Source of the DNA: Pseudomonas sp. SCB32
Lineage (GTDB): Bacteria; Pseudomonadota; Gammaproteobacteria; Pseudomonadales; Pseudomonadaceae
Length of the DNA: 64,000 nt
Assembly: GCF_009189165.1 (NCBI RefSeq)
Contig: NZ_CP045118.1
Location: forward strand, 1,364,001 to 1,428,000
Direction of reading: 5' to 3'
The position numbers were made by a program, and so were the translations under genes. The notes under the pieces were generated by a model. It searched no databases, had not been told where the DNA came from, and saw only the letters and a list, made by a program, of their open reading frames with translations. Positions within the stretch are counted from its first letter, which is position 1, and each line of letters opens with the position of its first letter. Shown in pieces: positions 33,116 through 41,031 of the stretch.

Positions 33116-34475
33116 TCCCAAAGGCAGTATTCGCCACGCCATCGGTGGCTATTTCAAGGGCGGCGACAACCTCTCCGGCCAGCCGCTACCCGAAGTCAGC
33201 AAGGCGCTGGTGGAAGACGCGCCGCGCGTCGTGCGCCTGACCATCTGGGTGCTGATCGGTTTCGTCCTGTTCCTCGGCCTGTGGGCGCACTTCGCGCAGA
33301 TCGACGAAGTGACCCGCGGCGAAGGCAAGGCCATCCCCTCGTCCAAGGTGCAGAAGATCCAGAACCTGGAGGGCGGCATCGTCTCGCAGATCTTTGTCCG
33401 CGAGGGCGAGGTGGTGCAGGCCGGCCAATCGCTGATGCGCCTGGACCCGACCCGCTTCCAGTCCAACGTCGGCGAGACCGAGGCCGACCGCCTGGCGATG
33501 TTCCTGCGCGTGGAGCGGCTGTCCGCCGAGGTGGAAGATCGCGCGCTGAACATTCCCGATGACGTGCGCGCCAAGGTGCCGGGCCAGGCCAGCAGTGAAG
33601 AAGCGCTGTTCCACAGCCGCCAGCAGCAGCTCAAGGACGAAGTCGCCGGTCTTGAGCAGCAACTGGTGCAGAAGCAGCAGGAGCTGCGCGAGTTCGTCTC
33701 CAAGCAGTCGCAATACCGCAACAGCCTGGAACTGCTGCGCCAGGAAATCTCCATGTCCTCGCCGCTGGTGGCGCAGGGCGCCATGTCCCAGGTGGAGCTG
33801 CTTCGCCTGAAGCGCTCGGAAGTGGAAAACCGTGGCCAGCTCGATGCCACCACCCTGGCGATTCCCCGTGCCGAGGCGGCGGTGAAGGAAGTCGAGCGCA
33901 AGGTCGCCGAGACCCGTTCGCGCTTCCGCAGCGAGGCGCTGAAGGAGCTCAACGAGGCGCGCACCGAGCTGAGCAAGGCCGAGGCTACCGGCAAGGCCCT
34001 GGAAGACCGGGTCAGCCGTACCCTGGTCACCTCGCCGGTGCGCGGCATCGTCAAGCAACTGCTGGTCAACACCATCGGCGGCGTGATCCAGCCGGGCAGC
34101 GACCTCATCGAGATCGTTCCGCTGGACGACACCCTGCTGGTGGAAGCACGCATCCGTCCCCAGGACATCGCCTTCCTGCGGCCGGGGCAGCACGCGATGG
34201 TCAAGTTCACCGCCTACGACTACACCATCTACGGCGGACTGGAGGCGGACCTGGAGCAGATCGGCGCGGACACCGTCACCGACGATGACGGCAACAGTTT
34301 CTACCTGATCAAGCTGCGCACCCGAAAAAGCCACCTGGGCACCGATGAAAAGCCGCTGCTGATCATCCCCGGGATGATTGCCACCGTCGACATCATGACC
34401 GGCAAGAAGAGCATCCTGAGTTATCTGCTCAAGCCCATCCTGCGGGCCAAGGCGGAGGCGTTGCGGGAGCGGTGA
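33105..34475 (+). CDS. lapC: Type I secretion membrane-fusion protein, LapC type
   Basis: A 456-residue HlyD-family adaptor. GTG 33105 lies inside the end of lapB. A cytoplasmic N-terminus of about 42 residues precedes one membrane helix (about 46-65, LTIWVLIGFVLFLGLWAHFA). Next come a lipoyl/barrel-sandwich part (GKAIPSSKVQKIQNLEGGIV) and a long coiled-coil hairpin (about 150-300, with repeated E/Q/L/R heptads). The second lipoyl half and beta-barrel follow (SPVRGIVKQLLVNTIGGVIQ). It bridges lapB and lapE across the periplasm. No U-tract terminator follows; the next 520 bases are repeats. Confidence 0.92.
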   Translation: MSLDPKGSIRHAIGGYFKGGDNLSGQPLPEVSKALVEDAPRVVRLTIWVLIGFVLFLGLWAHFAQIDEVTRGEGKAIPSSKVQKIQNLEGGIVSQIFVREGEVVQAGQSLMRLDPTRFQSNVGETEADRLAMFLRVERLSAEVEDRALNIPDDVRAKVPGQASSEEALFHSRQQQLKDEVAGLEQQLVQKQQELREFVSKQSQYRNSLELLRQEISMSSPLVAQGAMSQVELLRLKRSEVENRGQLDATTLAIPRAEAAVKEVERKVAETRSRFRSEALKELNEARTELSKAEATGKALEDRVSRTLVTSPVRGIVKQLLVNTIGGVIQPGSDLIEIVPLDDTLLVEARIRPQDIAFLRPGQHAMVKFTAYDYTIYGGLEADLEQIGADTVTDDDGNSFYLIKLRTRKSHLGTDEKPLLIIPGMIATVDIMTGKKSILSYLLKPILRAKAEALRER

Positions 34476-34998
34476 TCGATGAGGACCATTCGGTGGGATG
34501 GCCGCGTTGCCTTTGTAGGAGCGGACTCCGTCCGCGATGCTTTTGATTTTGGTGTTTCGCGCCGCTTCGGCGTGTGCTGGGACTTCTTGTTTCGCCCCCT
34601 CGGGCGACCTTCTTTGGCAAACGCCCCAAAGAAGGCAAAGGTCTTGCCCCTGTCATCCGGTTTTTCGCTTGGGGCGAAAAATTCCCTCGTCGAATCGAGG
34701 TTTCAGGGGCACGCTGCGAAGGGCCATCCCTGGCCCATCGCAGCTCTCGCGACATCCATGTCGCTCAACCCCTGAAACTTCGATTCAACGAGGCCTCCTG
34801 AAAGGGGCGGTCCGGAGTGCGCGGATGTTTCTCTGGAAATCTTTTTCAAGCCAGAGCCAGAGCGGTGGGCGCTCTTCCGTAGGAGCGGACCCTGTCCGCG
34901 AAATCCACCGCGACGAAATACGTTCCCACCGGAAATACACCTCAGCATGACGCCAGAGCCTGTAGGAGCAAGGTTGCTCGCAAACCCTCCGGACCCCG
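34476..34998. repeat. Repeat-filled gap after lapC
   Basis: 523 bases without a convincing gene. It holds a REP unit at 34515-34540 (GTAGGAGCGGACTCCGTCCG), the dispersed repeat 34551-34800 (listed separately), a REP at 34878-34901 (GTAGGAGCGGACCCTGTCCG) and a related GTAGGAGCAAGGTTGCTCGC unit at 34961-34981. Confidence 0.65.
34551..34800 (-). repeat. Dispersed repeat, copy 2 (inverted relative to 17451-17714)
   Basis: About 250 bp whose reverse complement shows the ordered words of copy 1: CAGGAGGCC, GAGCGACATGGATG, GGGCCAGGGATGG, CGCCCGAGGGGGCGAAACAA, CAGCACACGCCGAAGCGG, GAAACACC. It also has an internal pair GGTTTCAGGGG...CCCCTGAAAC giving a hairpin. Confidence 0.7.
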
Positions 34999-35640
34999 TC
35001 AATACGCCACGGTAAACCGCTGCTGATGATGGTTGGCCTGCTCGGCCTCGTCGATCATCGCCACCGCCAGGTCCGGCAGGGAGATGCGGCTTTCGCCCTT
35101 GGCGTCGAACAGTACCTGGTCGCCACCGATGCGGAAGCTGCCGGTGCGGGTTTCGCCGTCGAGCAGCATCGCCGGGCTGAGGAAGGCCCAGTCCAGTTCC
35201 TTCTCGCCGCGCAACTGGTCCAGCGCATCGGCTGCGCCCAGAGCGCCTTGCTTCCACTGTTCGGGGAATTCCGGGCTGTCCACCAGGCGCTGGCCGGGGG
35301 CGATCTCCAGGCTGCCGGCGCCGCCGAGTACCAGCAGGCGCTTCACACCCGAGGCCTTCACGCCATCGACGATCGAGCGGCTGCCTTTGGCATGGGCGCC
35401 ACGGATATCCGGATTGCCCCAGCCGGAGTTGAAGGCGCTGATCACGGCGTCCTGGCCGGCGACGGCCCGGGCGACCTGGGCCGGATCGTAGACGTCGGCC
35501 TGGACCACCTTCAGGTTCGCACGCGCCGGCAGCTTCGCGGGGTCGCGCACCAGTGCGGTCACCTGGTGACCACGGCGCAGGGCTTCTTCGAGGAAGTAAT
35601 GGCCAACGTGGCCGGTGGCGCCGATCAGGGCAATGTTCAT
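34999..35640 (-). CDS. NAD(P)-binding Rossmann protein (atypical SDR / YwnB-like)
   Basis: A 213-residue cytoplasmic protein opening with MNIALIGATGHVGHYFLEEA, the GxxGxxG nucleotide-binding turn of atypical short-chain dehydrogenases, and ALVRDPAKLP after strand 2, where an Arg suggests NADPH. There is no YxxxK catalytic pair, typical of the NAD(P)H-binding group that includes YwnB and flavin-reductase-like proteins. The substrate is unknown. It appears to stand alone, between the repeats after lapC and the ion-channel gene. Confidence 0.75.
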   Translation of the reverse strand: MNIALIGATGHVGHYFLEEALRRGHQVTALVRDPAKLPARANLKVVQADVYDPAQVARAVAGQDAVISAFNSGWGNPDIRGAHAKGSRSIVDGVKASGVKRLLVLGGAGSLEIAPGQRLVDSPEFPEQWKQGALGAADALDQLRGEKELDWAFLSPAMLLDGETRTGSFRIGGDQVLFDAKGESRISLPDLAVAMIDEAEQANHHQQRFTVAY

Positions 35641-35756
35641 GGGATCACCTCGTGTGGGGGAGGCCGCGCGTCGGCGGCAGGTGACTCATCTTCGGCGCGT
35701 GGCGGCCGGTGATAAAGCCCGGCAGGCGGCATGCACTCGTAAGCCTGGCTTAATAA

Positions 35757-36389
35757 TCACCCCTTGATGTCGTCGTTCATCAGGCTCAGACCCCGGGCGA
35801 CCGCCAGCGCGATGAACAGCGCGCCCATGATCGCTTCGCTACCGGCCAGCAGGCGTGCAAGCGGATGGATCGGCACGATGTCGCCGTAACCGATGGTGGT
35901 CAGGGTGATCATGCTGAAGTAGACGAAGCTGGCCATGTCCAGCGGACCATTGCCAGTCTGGAAACTGTGAGGGTGGAGGTGCTCGATCAGGTTGTAGGTG
36001 AGTGCGAAGGACAGCACGAAGTTCAGGTACAGCGCGCAGAGCCCGTAGAGCAGCTCGCGGGTTACCGGCCGCTGCTGGGTGACCCGGTGGAAGATACTGA
36101 CGACCAGCAGCAGGATGAAGGCGATCTGTGGAATGCCGCGCTTGAGAAGGGGGTGGATTTGCCAGCTGTCGGGTACGAAGGACATGCACAGGCTGAGAAT
36201 GCCCATGGCGCAGATCAGCTCGAACCACTTGCTGTGGCTGCGCACGGTGTTGATCCCGGCCAGGACCATCAGTAGCAGGCTGCCAAGCTCCATCAGCATG
36301 GGTGGGGAGGGGAGCGAGAGGACCAGCAGTGCCAACAGGACACTGTTGAGCAGCAGGCGGAAACGGTAGTGCGACAGGAATTGCTTCAA
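35757..36389 (-). CDS. Two-pore-domain-type potassium ion channel protein
   Basis: A 210-residue membrane protein with about six hydrophobic segments. The C-terminal part holds the ion-channel pore loop with selectivity filter TIGYGD followed by IVPIHPLARLL, the signature of K+ channels of the Ion_trans_2 type. The start is a TTG at 36387-36389 (MKQFLSHYRF); no ATG or GTG lies between it and the upstream stop, and the ribosome-binding site is poor, so the true start is uncertain. It follows the mmsB-like gene by 73 bases on the same strand and could be co-transcribed. Confidence 0.75.
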   Translation of the reverse strand: MKQFLSHYRFRLLLNSVLLALLVLSLPSPPMLMELGSLLLMVLAGINTVRSHSKWFELICAMGILSLCMSFVPDSWQIHPLLKRGIPQIAFILLLVVSIFHRVTQQRPVTRELLYGLCALYLNFVLSFALTYNLIEHLHPHSFQTGNGPLDMASFVYFSMITLTTIGYGDIVPIHPLARLLAGSEAIMGALFIALAVARGLSLMNDDIKG

Positions 36390-36461
36390 GGTGGTTGCCG
36401 GACGTGCAACTGAGGGCCGGCCAGTCTGGTCCAGCCCCTTGTCGGACTGCCATGCCTCGGA

Positions 36462-37346
36462 CTAGGAATCAAAGAGCTTCTGTATGACAGAAAAGTCCTG
36501 TTCTCCATGCCCCTGCTTCACCAGCAGCCGATACAGCGCCAGGGCCAGGCTACCCATGGGCGTACTGTTGCCGCTGACCTGCGCGGTTTCCTGGGCCAGG
36601 CCCAGGTCCTTGGTCATCAGCGCAGCCATGAAGCCGCCGGTGTAGCCGCGAGACGCGGGGGCGTTCTCCATCACGCCGGGCCAGGGGTTGTACACCTCCA
36701 GCGCCCAGTTGCCGCCGGAGCTGCGGCGCATGATTTCCGACAGCACCACCGGGTCGAGGCCGTTGGCGGCGCCCAGCGCCAGGGATTCGGCAGTGCCGAT
36801 CATCAGCACGGCGAGCAGTTGGTTATTGCACACCTTGGCCACCTGGCCGGCGCCGTCGCTGCCGGCGTGGAAGATGTTGCGGCCCATGGCGGAGAACACC
36901 GGGCGGGCGCGTTCGAGCACCTCGGCATCGCCACCGACCATGAAGGTCAGGGTGCCGGCGATGGCGCCGCCGGTGCCGCCGGAGACCGGCGCGTCGAGCA
37001 TCGGGATGCCGCGTTCGGCGGCGGCCTGGTGGACCTTGCGCGCGGAGGCGGGGGCGATGGTGGAGCACTCCAGCACCAGGGTGCCGGGCGTGATGTGCGT
37101 CAGCAGGCCGTCGACGCCCAGGTAAAGCCCTTCGACGTGCTGGCTGGCCGGCAGCATAGTGATCACCAGGTCGGCGCCGTCGACCGCGTCATGGGCGCTG
37201 CGCGCCGCGCTGGCGCCCTGTGCGACCAGGCCGTCGATGGCGCTCTGCACCAGGTCGAACACGCGCAGCAGGTAGCCGGCCTTGATCAGGTTGGCGGCCA
37301 TGGGGGCGCCCATGTGGCCGAGGCCGATGAAGGCGATGGTTTGCAT
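36462..37346 (-). CDS. mmsB: 3-hydroxyisobutyrate dehydrogenase
   Basis: A 294-residue beta-hydroxyacid dehydrogenase. The N-terminal Rossmann motif is IAFIGLGHMGAPMA; the substrate motif DAPVSGGTGGAIAGTL lies about 120-135; the catalytic lysine is in GQVAKVCNNQ. It oxidises 3-hydroxyisobutyrate to methylmalonate semialdehyde with NAD+, in valine breakdown. The start ATG 37346 has AGGAGGAAAC upstream; the longer frame runs into a repeat. It is the last enzyme gene of the block acyl-CoA dehydrogenase, two enoyl-CoA hydratase-family genes, mmsB. It is separated from the one before by a 75-bp palindrome. Related beta-hydroxyacid dehydrogenases with other substrates (for example PAO1 PA0743, as I recall) make the exact substrate less certain. 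Confidence 0.8.
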   Translation of the reverse strand: MQTIAFIGLGHMGAPMAANLIKAGYLLRVFDLVQSAIDGLVAQGASAARSAHDAVDGADLVITMLPASQHVEGLYLGVDGLLTHITPGTLVLECSTIAPASARKVHQAAAERGIPMLDAPVSGGTGGAIAGTLTFMVGGDAEVLERARPVFSAMGRNIFHAGSDGAGQVAKVCNNQLLAVLMIGTAESLALGAANGLDPVVLSEIMRRSSGGNWALEVYNPWPGVMENAPASRGYTGGFMAALMTKDLGLAQETAQVSGNSTPMGSLALALYRLLVKQGHGEQDFSVIQKLFDS

Positions 37347-37393
37347 GCTGGTTTCCTCCTGTTCAACGACAGGCACTCCAGCGCAAGGTATCT

Positions 37394-37468
37394 CCGTAGG
37401 ATGGGTAGAGCCTGCGAAACCCATCAGGCCAGGGCGATGGGTTTCACTTCGTTCTACCCATCCTACGG
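37394..37468. repeat. Large palindromic intergenic repeat
   Basis: CCGTAGGATGGGTAGA...TCTACCCATCCTACGG with GAAACCCATC/GATGGGTTTC inside forms a 75-bp near-perfect hairpin between two same-strand genes. Related half-units occur at 17365-17396 and 51282-51318. Confidence 0.7.
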
Positions 37469-37483
37469 TGGAGGGCGCGGCGG

Positions 37484-38587
37484 CTACAGATCCGCCAACG
37501 GATGCTCGCCCTCCCAGGTCGCGTCGAAGTGCGCATTCACCACAGCATCAGGTATGGCAGCGATATCCGGCCAGTGCCAGTGCGGGGCGTTGTCCTTGTC
37601 GATCAGCCGGGCGCGCACACCCTCCGGGAATTCCGGGTGGCGGCAGCAGTTCAGGCTCATCGCGTACTCCATGCGGAATACTTCGGCAGTCGACAGATGG
37701 CGCGCGCGACGAATCTGCTCCCAGACCAGGCGGGCGGTCAGCGGGCTGCCGGAGACCAGGGTCCTGGCCCCCTTGGCAATCACCATGTCGCTGTCCTCGG
37801 TGAGCGGCGCCAGCGCGTGCCAGGCCTCCACTACGTTGGCGCAGTCCAGCAGGGCGTCGATGCGCTCGCGGCGCGGCAGCAGCTGGGGTTGCGGCAGTTC
37901 CCCGCTCGCCTCGTGCTCCAGTGCGCGGAGCAGGCTGTGCAGCTGGACGTCGGCCTGTTCGCGCCAGTTCAGTTGTACCAGGCCTTCGATCAGGTCCTCC
38001 TGCTGGGTGTCGAGCAGGAAGCGGTCGGCCAGGTCCAGGTCCAGCGCGTCGCGGGCATTCATCTGGGTGGCGGTCAGGCCGAGGAACAGGCCGAAGCGGC
38101 CCGGCAGGCGAGCGAGGAACCAGCTGGCGCCGACGTCCGGGTACAGGCCGATGCTGATCTCCGGCATGGCCAGACGGGTGGACGGGGTGACGATACGTAC
38201 GCTGGCGCCCTGCATCAGGCCCATGCCGCCGCCCATCACGTAGCCATGGGACCAGCAGATCAGCGGCTTGCCATAGCTGTGGATGAGGTAGTCCAGACGA
38301 TACTCGTCGGCGAAGAAGCGGCGGGCGAGGGCGGGGACTTCGCCGGGCTGTTCGCGGCAGGCGTCGACCAGCTTGCGCACGTCGCCGCCGGCACAGAAGG
38401 CTTTGCCGCCATTGCCGCGCAGCACCACGCAGGCGATCTGCGGGTCGTTCTTCCACACGCCCAGCTGATGATTGAGCGCTTCGATCATCGGCAGGCTCAG
38501 GGCGTTCAGGCTCTTCTCGGCGTCGAGCGTGGCGACGCCGATGCGGAAACCGTGCAGGCCGGGGCGCTCTTCGAACATCACGTTCAT
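37484..38587 (-). CDS. 3-hydroxyisobutyryl-CoA hydrolase-type crotonase
   Basis: A 367-residue crotonase-fold protein, longer than simple enoyl-CoA hydratases and of the length usual for 3-hydroxyisobutyryl-CoA hydrolase. It has the oxyanion motif GNGGKAFCAGGDVRKL (about 60-75) and the second motif VMGGGMGLMQGASVRIVT, then PEISIGLYPDVGASWFL with the Glu and Asp seen in hydrolases. It would release free 3-hydroxyisobutyrate from its CoA ester in valine degradation. ATG 38587 is preferred to an upstream in-frame start. It lies 10 bp after the enoyl-CoA hydratase gene and before mmsB, exactly the order of reactions. Confidence 0.82.
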   Translation of the reverse strand: MNVMFEERPGLHGFRIGVATLDAEKSLNALSLPMIEALNHQLGVWKNDPQIACVVLRGNGGKAFCAGGDVRKLVDACREQPGEVPALARRFFADEYRLDYLIHSYGKPLICWSHGYVMGGGMGLMQGASVRIVTPSTRLAMPEISIGLYPDVGASWFLARLPGRFGLFLGLTATQMNARDALDLDLADRFLLDTQQEDLIEGLVQLNWREQADVQLHSLLRALEHEASGELPQPQLLPRRERIDALLDCANVVEAWHALAPLTEDSDMVIAKGARTLVSGSPLTARLVWEQIRRARHLSTAEVFRMEYAMSLNCCRHPEFPEGVRARLIDKDNAPHWHWPDIAAIPDAVVNAHFDATWEGEHPLADL

Positions 38588-38597
38588 GGTCTGTCCC

Positions 38598-39416
38598 TTA
38601 TTGGTTGCGCCAATGCGGTTCGCGTTTTTCCAGGAAGGCGTTGACGCCTTCGCGGGTGTCGTCGGCATCGAACAGGTCGACGAAGCGCTCGCGCTCTTCC
38701 GGCAGCCAGGTGGACGGGCCGCGTTCGCGGGCGCCCTGGATCAGCGGCTTGATGGTGCGTACCGCCACCGGGCTCTGGCGGGCGACCTTGGCCGCCAGCA
38801 GCAGGGCGGTGCCACGGGCTTCGCCGGTGTCCACCACCTGCTCGACCAGGCCGATGCGCAGCGCGGTGTCGGCGTCGACACGCTCGCCGCAAAGGATCAT
38901 GCGCTTGGCCCAGCCTTCGCCCACCAGCCACGGCAGCGCCTGGGTGCCGCCGGCGCAGGGCAGCAGGCCCACGGCGGCTTCCGGCAGGGCCATCTGCGCC
39001 TGGCGCTCGGCGATGCGGATGTCACAGGCCAGGGCGCACTCCAGGCCGCCGCCCATGGCGTAGCCGTTGATCGCGGCGATGGACACGCCACGGAAGTCGC
39101 GCAGGGCCTCGAAGGCCTCGCCGAAGCGGCGGGCCATCTCACGGGCTCGGGCCTTGTCGCCGTCGGCGAACATGTTCAGGTCGGCGCCGGCGGAGAAGAA
39201 TTTCGGGCCCTGGCCGGTCACCACCAGGGCGTAGATGTCGTCGTCGCGGTTGAGGTGCTCGATCAGCTGGCGCAGGCCGATCAGGGAGTCGCGGTCCCAG
39301 GTGTTGGCCGGCGGGTGGTTGATGGTGATCAGCGCGGTGTGGCCGTGTTTCTCCACGGTCAGCTTGTGGGTCAGGTCGAAGACTCCGGGCTTGTAGGGCT
39401 CGAGGGCATTGCTCAT
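38598..39416 (-). CDS. dspI: Enoyl-CoA hydratase/isomerase (DspI-type)
   Basis: A 272-residue crotonase: oxyanion residues in GPKFFSAGADLNMF and GGGLECALACDIRIAE, with a catalytic Glu in ALPEAAVGLLP. ATG 39416 is preceded by AAGGAG. By order (acyl-CoA dehydrogenase, this gene, hydrolase, dehydrogenase) it would hydrate methacrylyl-CoA in valine catabolism. By synteny it corresponds to PAO1 PA0745, which I recall as dspI, reported to be needed for the dispersion signal cis-2-decenoic acid. Sequence alone cannot choose between a catabolic and a signal-making role; the neighbours favour catabolism. The symbol is by synteny. Confidence 0.78.
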   Translation of the reverse strand: MSNALEPYKPGVFDLTHKLTVEKHGHTALITINHPPANTWDRDSLIGLRQLIEHLNRDDDIYALVVTGQGPKFFSAGADLNMFADGDKARAREMARRFGEAFEALRDFRGVSIAAINGYAMGGGLECALACDIRIAERQAQMALPEAAVGLLPCAGGTQALPWLVGEGWAKRMILCGERVDADTALRIGLVEQVVDTGEARGTALLLAAKVARQSPVAVRTIKPLIQGARERGPSTWLPEERERFVDLFDADDTREGVNAFLEKREPHWRNQ

Positions 39417-39718
39417 GGGGCATCTCCTTGTCGGTGCCGCCGGCGGGCGGACGCGTGTGCCTGGACTCTAGGCGCGCGCGCAGTGGCGCGTCCATGTCCG
39501 ATCTGTTCGATTGCGCCCGCATGGGCGGGCGGTTTTTCCAGTGGGGCGCGGGCTTCGTTCACTGGGTGATGCCCCTTCCGGCCAGCGCAAGCGCTGTTCG
39601 CGATGGAGCCACGTCCCGCGTTCGCGGGAATGACGGGGTGAGTATTGAACTTCCCCTCTGTCATCCCCGCGGACGCGGGGACCCAAAAACAGCCGTTTCT
39701 ACAACAACCACACTGCTG
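39417..39718. repeat. Repeat-containing gap between dspI-type and acyl-CoA dehydrogenase genes
   Basis: 302 bases without a gene. At 39613-39682 lies a pair CCCGCGTTCGCGGGAATGACG ... GTCATCCCCGCGGACGCGGGG, inverted about a TATTGAAC centre. A related pair occurs at 51179-51254. The flanking genes run in the same direction, so the operon is either split or interrupted here. Confidence 0.6.
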
Positions 39719-40882
39719 TTACAGCAAGCGATCCAGCATCCCGCCCTGTTCCAGCAGGCGGCGGGCGACGATCACCCGCATGATTTCGTTGGTGCCCTCC
39801 AGGATCTGGTGCACGCGGCTGTCGCGTACCCAGCGCTCCAGCGGGTAGTCGTTCAGGTAGCCGTAGCCGCCGTGCAGCTGCAGCGCCTCGTTGCACAGGG
39901 CGAAGCAGCGGTCGGTGGCGAAACGCTTGGCCATCGCGCAATACAGGGTCGCCTCGCCGTCCTTGTGGTCCAGCTTGTGCGCGGCCAGGCGCACCATCTG
40001 CCGGCTGGCGGTGAGGTCGGTGAGCATGTCGGCGAGCTTGAACTGCAGGGCCTGGAACTCGGCCAGCGCCTTGCCGAACTGCTTGCGCTCCTCGACGTAG
40101 CGCAACGACTGCTCCAGTGCCGCCTGGGCCGCGCCGAGGGAGCAACTGGCGATGTTCAGGCGGCCGCCGTCCAGGCCTTTCATGGCGTAGACGAAGCCCT
40201 GGCCTTCCGGGCCGATGCGGTTGCCGGCGGGGATACGCACGCCTTCGAAGGTGATGGTGCGGGTTGGCTGCGCCTTCCAGCCCATCTTGTCCTCGTTGCG
40301 CCCGTAGCGGATGCCCTCGGCATTGGCCGGCACCAGGAAGCAGGAGATGCCCTTGGCGCCTTCCTCGCCGGTGCGCGCCATGACGATCAGTACGTCGGTG
40401 CTGCCGGCGCCGGAGATGAAGGTCTTGGCGCCATCCAGCACGTACTCCTCGCCGTCGCGCTTGGCGCGGGTACGCAGGCGCGCGGCGTCGGAGCCGGCGT
40501 CCGGTTCGGTGAGGCAATAGGAAGCCAGCAGCTCGCCGCCGATCATCCCTGGCAACCACTGCTCCTTGAGCGTGGCATCGCCGAAGCTGGCGAGCATCCA
40601 GGTGGCCATGTTGTGGATGGTGATGTAGGCGGTGGTGGCGACGCAGCCGGCGGCCAACTGCTCGAAAATCAGCGAGGCGGACAGCCGTGACAGGCCCAGA
40701 CCGCCGTCTTCCTCGGCGATGTACAGACCCAGGTAGCCCTGCTCGGCGGCCAGGCGGATCACGTCCACCGGGAAGTGGTGCTGGCGGTCCCAGTCGGCGG
40801 CGTGGGGGGCTAGTTCGCGGCTGGCGAAAGCGCGGGCGCTGTCCACCAGCAGGCGTTGTTCTTCGGTCAGGTCGAAATGCAT
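39719..40882 (-). CDS. Acyl-CoA dehydrogenase (isobutyryl-CoA type)
   Basis: A 387-residue FAD enzyme. Signatures YCLTEPDAGSDA (FAD/substrate motif, about 122-134) and the C-terminal QLHGGYGYLNDYPLERWVRD with the flavin-binding GGYGY are clear; EGTNEIMRVIVAR closes the protein with the Glu expected for the catalytic base near the C-terminus. Together with the next three genes it suits isobutyryl-CoA oxidation in valine breakdown, though other branched or short acyl-CoAs are possible. ATG 40882 is used; an upstream GTG/ATG would add 11 residues. It is divergent from an AraC-type regulator that may control it. The usual methylmalonate-semialdehyde dehydrogenase is not adjacent. Confidence 0.85.
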   Translation of the reverse strand: MHFDLTEEQRLLVDSARAFASRELAPHAADWDRQHHFPVDVIRLAAEQGYLGLYIAEEDGGLGLSRLSASLIFEQLAAGCVATTAYITIHNMATWMLASFGDATLKEQWLPGMIGGELLASYCLTEPDAGSDAARLRTRAKRDGEEYVLDGAKTFISGAGSTDVLIVMARTGEEGAKGISCFLVPANAEGIRYGRNEDKMGWKAQPTRTITFEGVRIPAGNRIGPEGQGFVYAMKGLDGGRLNIASCSLGAAQAALEQSLRYVEERKQFGKALAEFQALQFKLADMLTDLTASRQMVRLAAHKLDHKDGEATLYCAMAKRFATDRCFALCNEALQLHGGYGYLNDYPLERWVRDSRVHQILEGTNEIMRVIVARRLLEQGGMLDRLL

Positions 40883-41031
40883 GCAGCTACCTCGGATTGT
40901 TCTTGTCGGCCACATCGTCGCGCAGTGCGCGAATTCTCATCGGTTATAGCGGTTGCATCGGCGGCTGTGGATTGACGATCTTGCTCGGGGGATGGATGAT
41001 CTTGGTATTCATGAGAGCGGGAAACCTCGCC

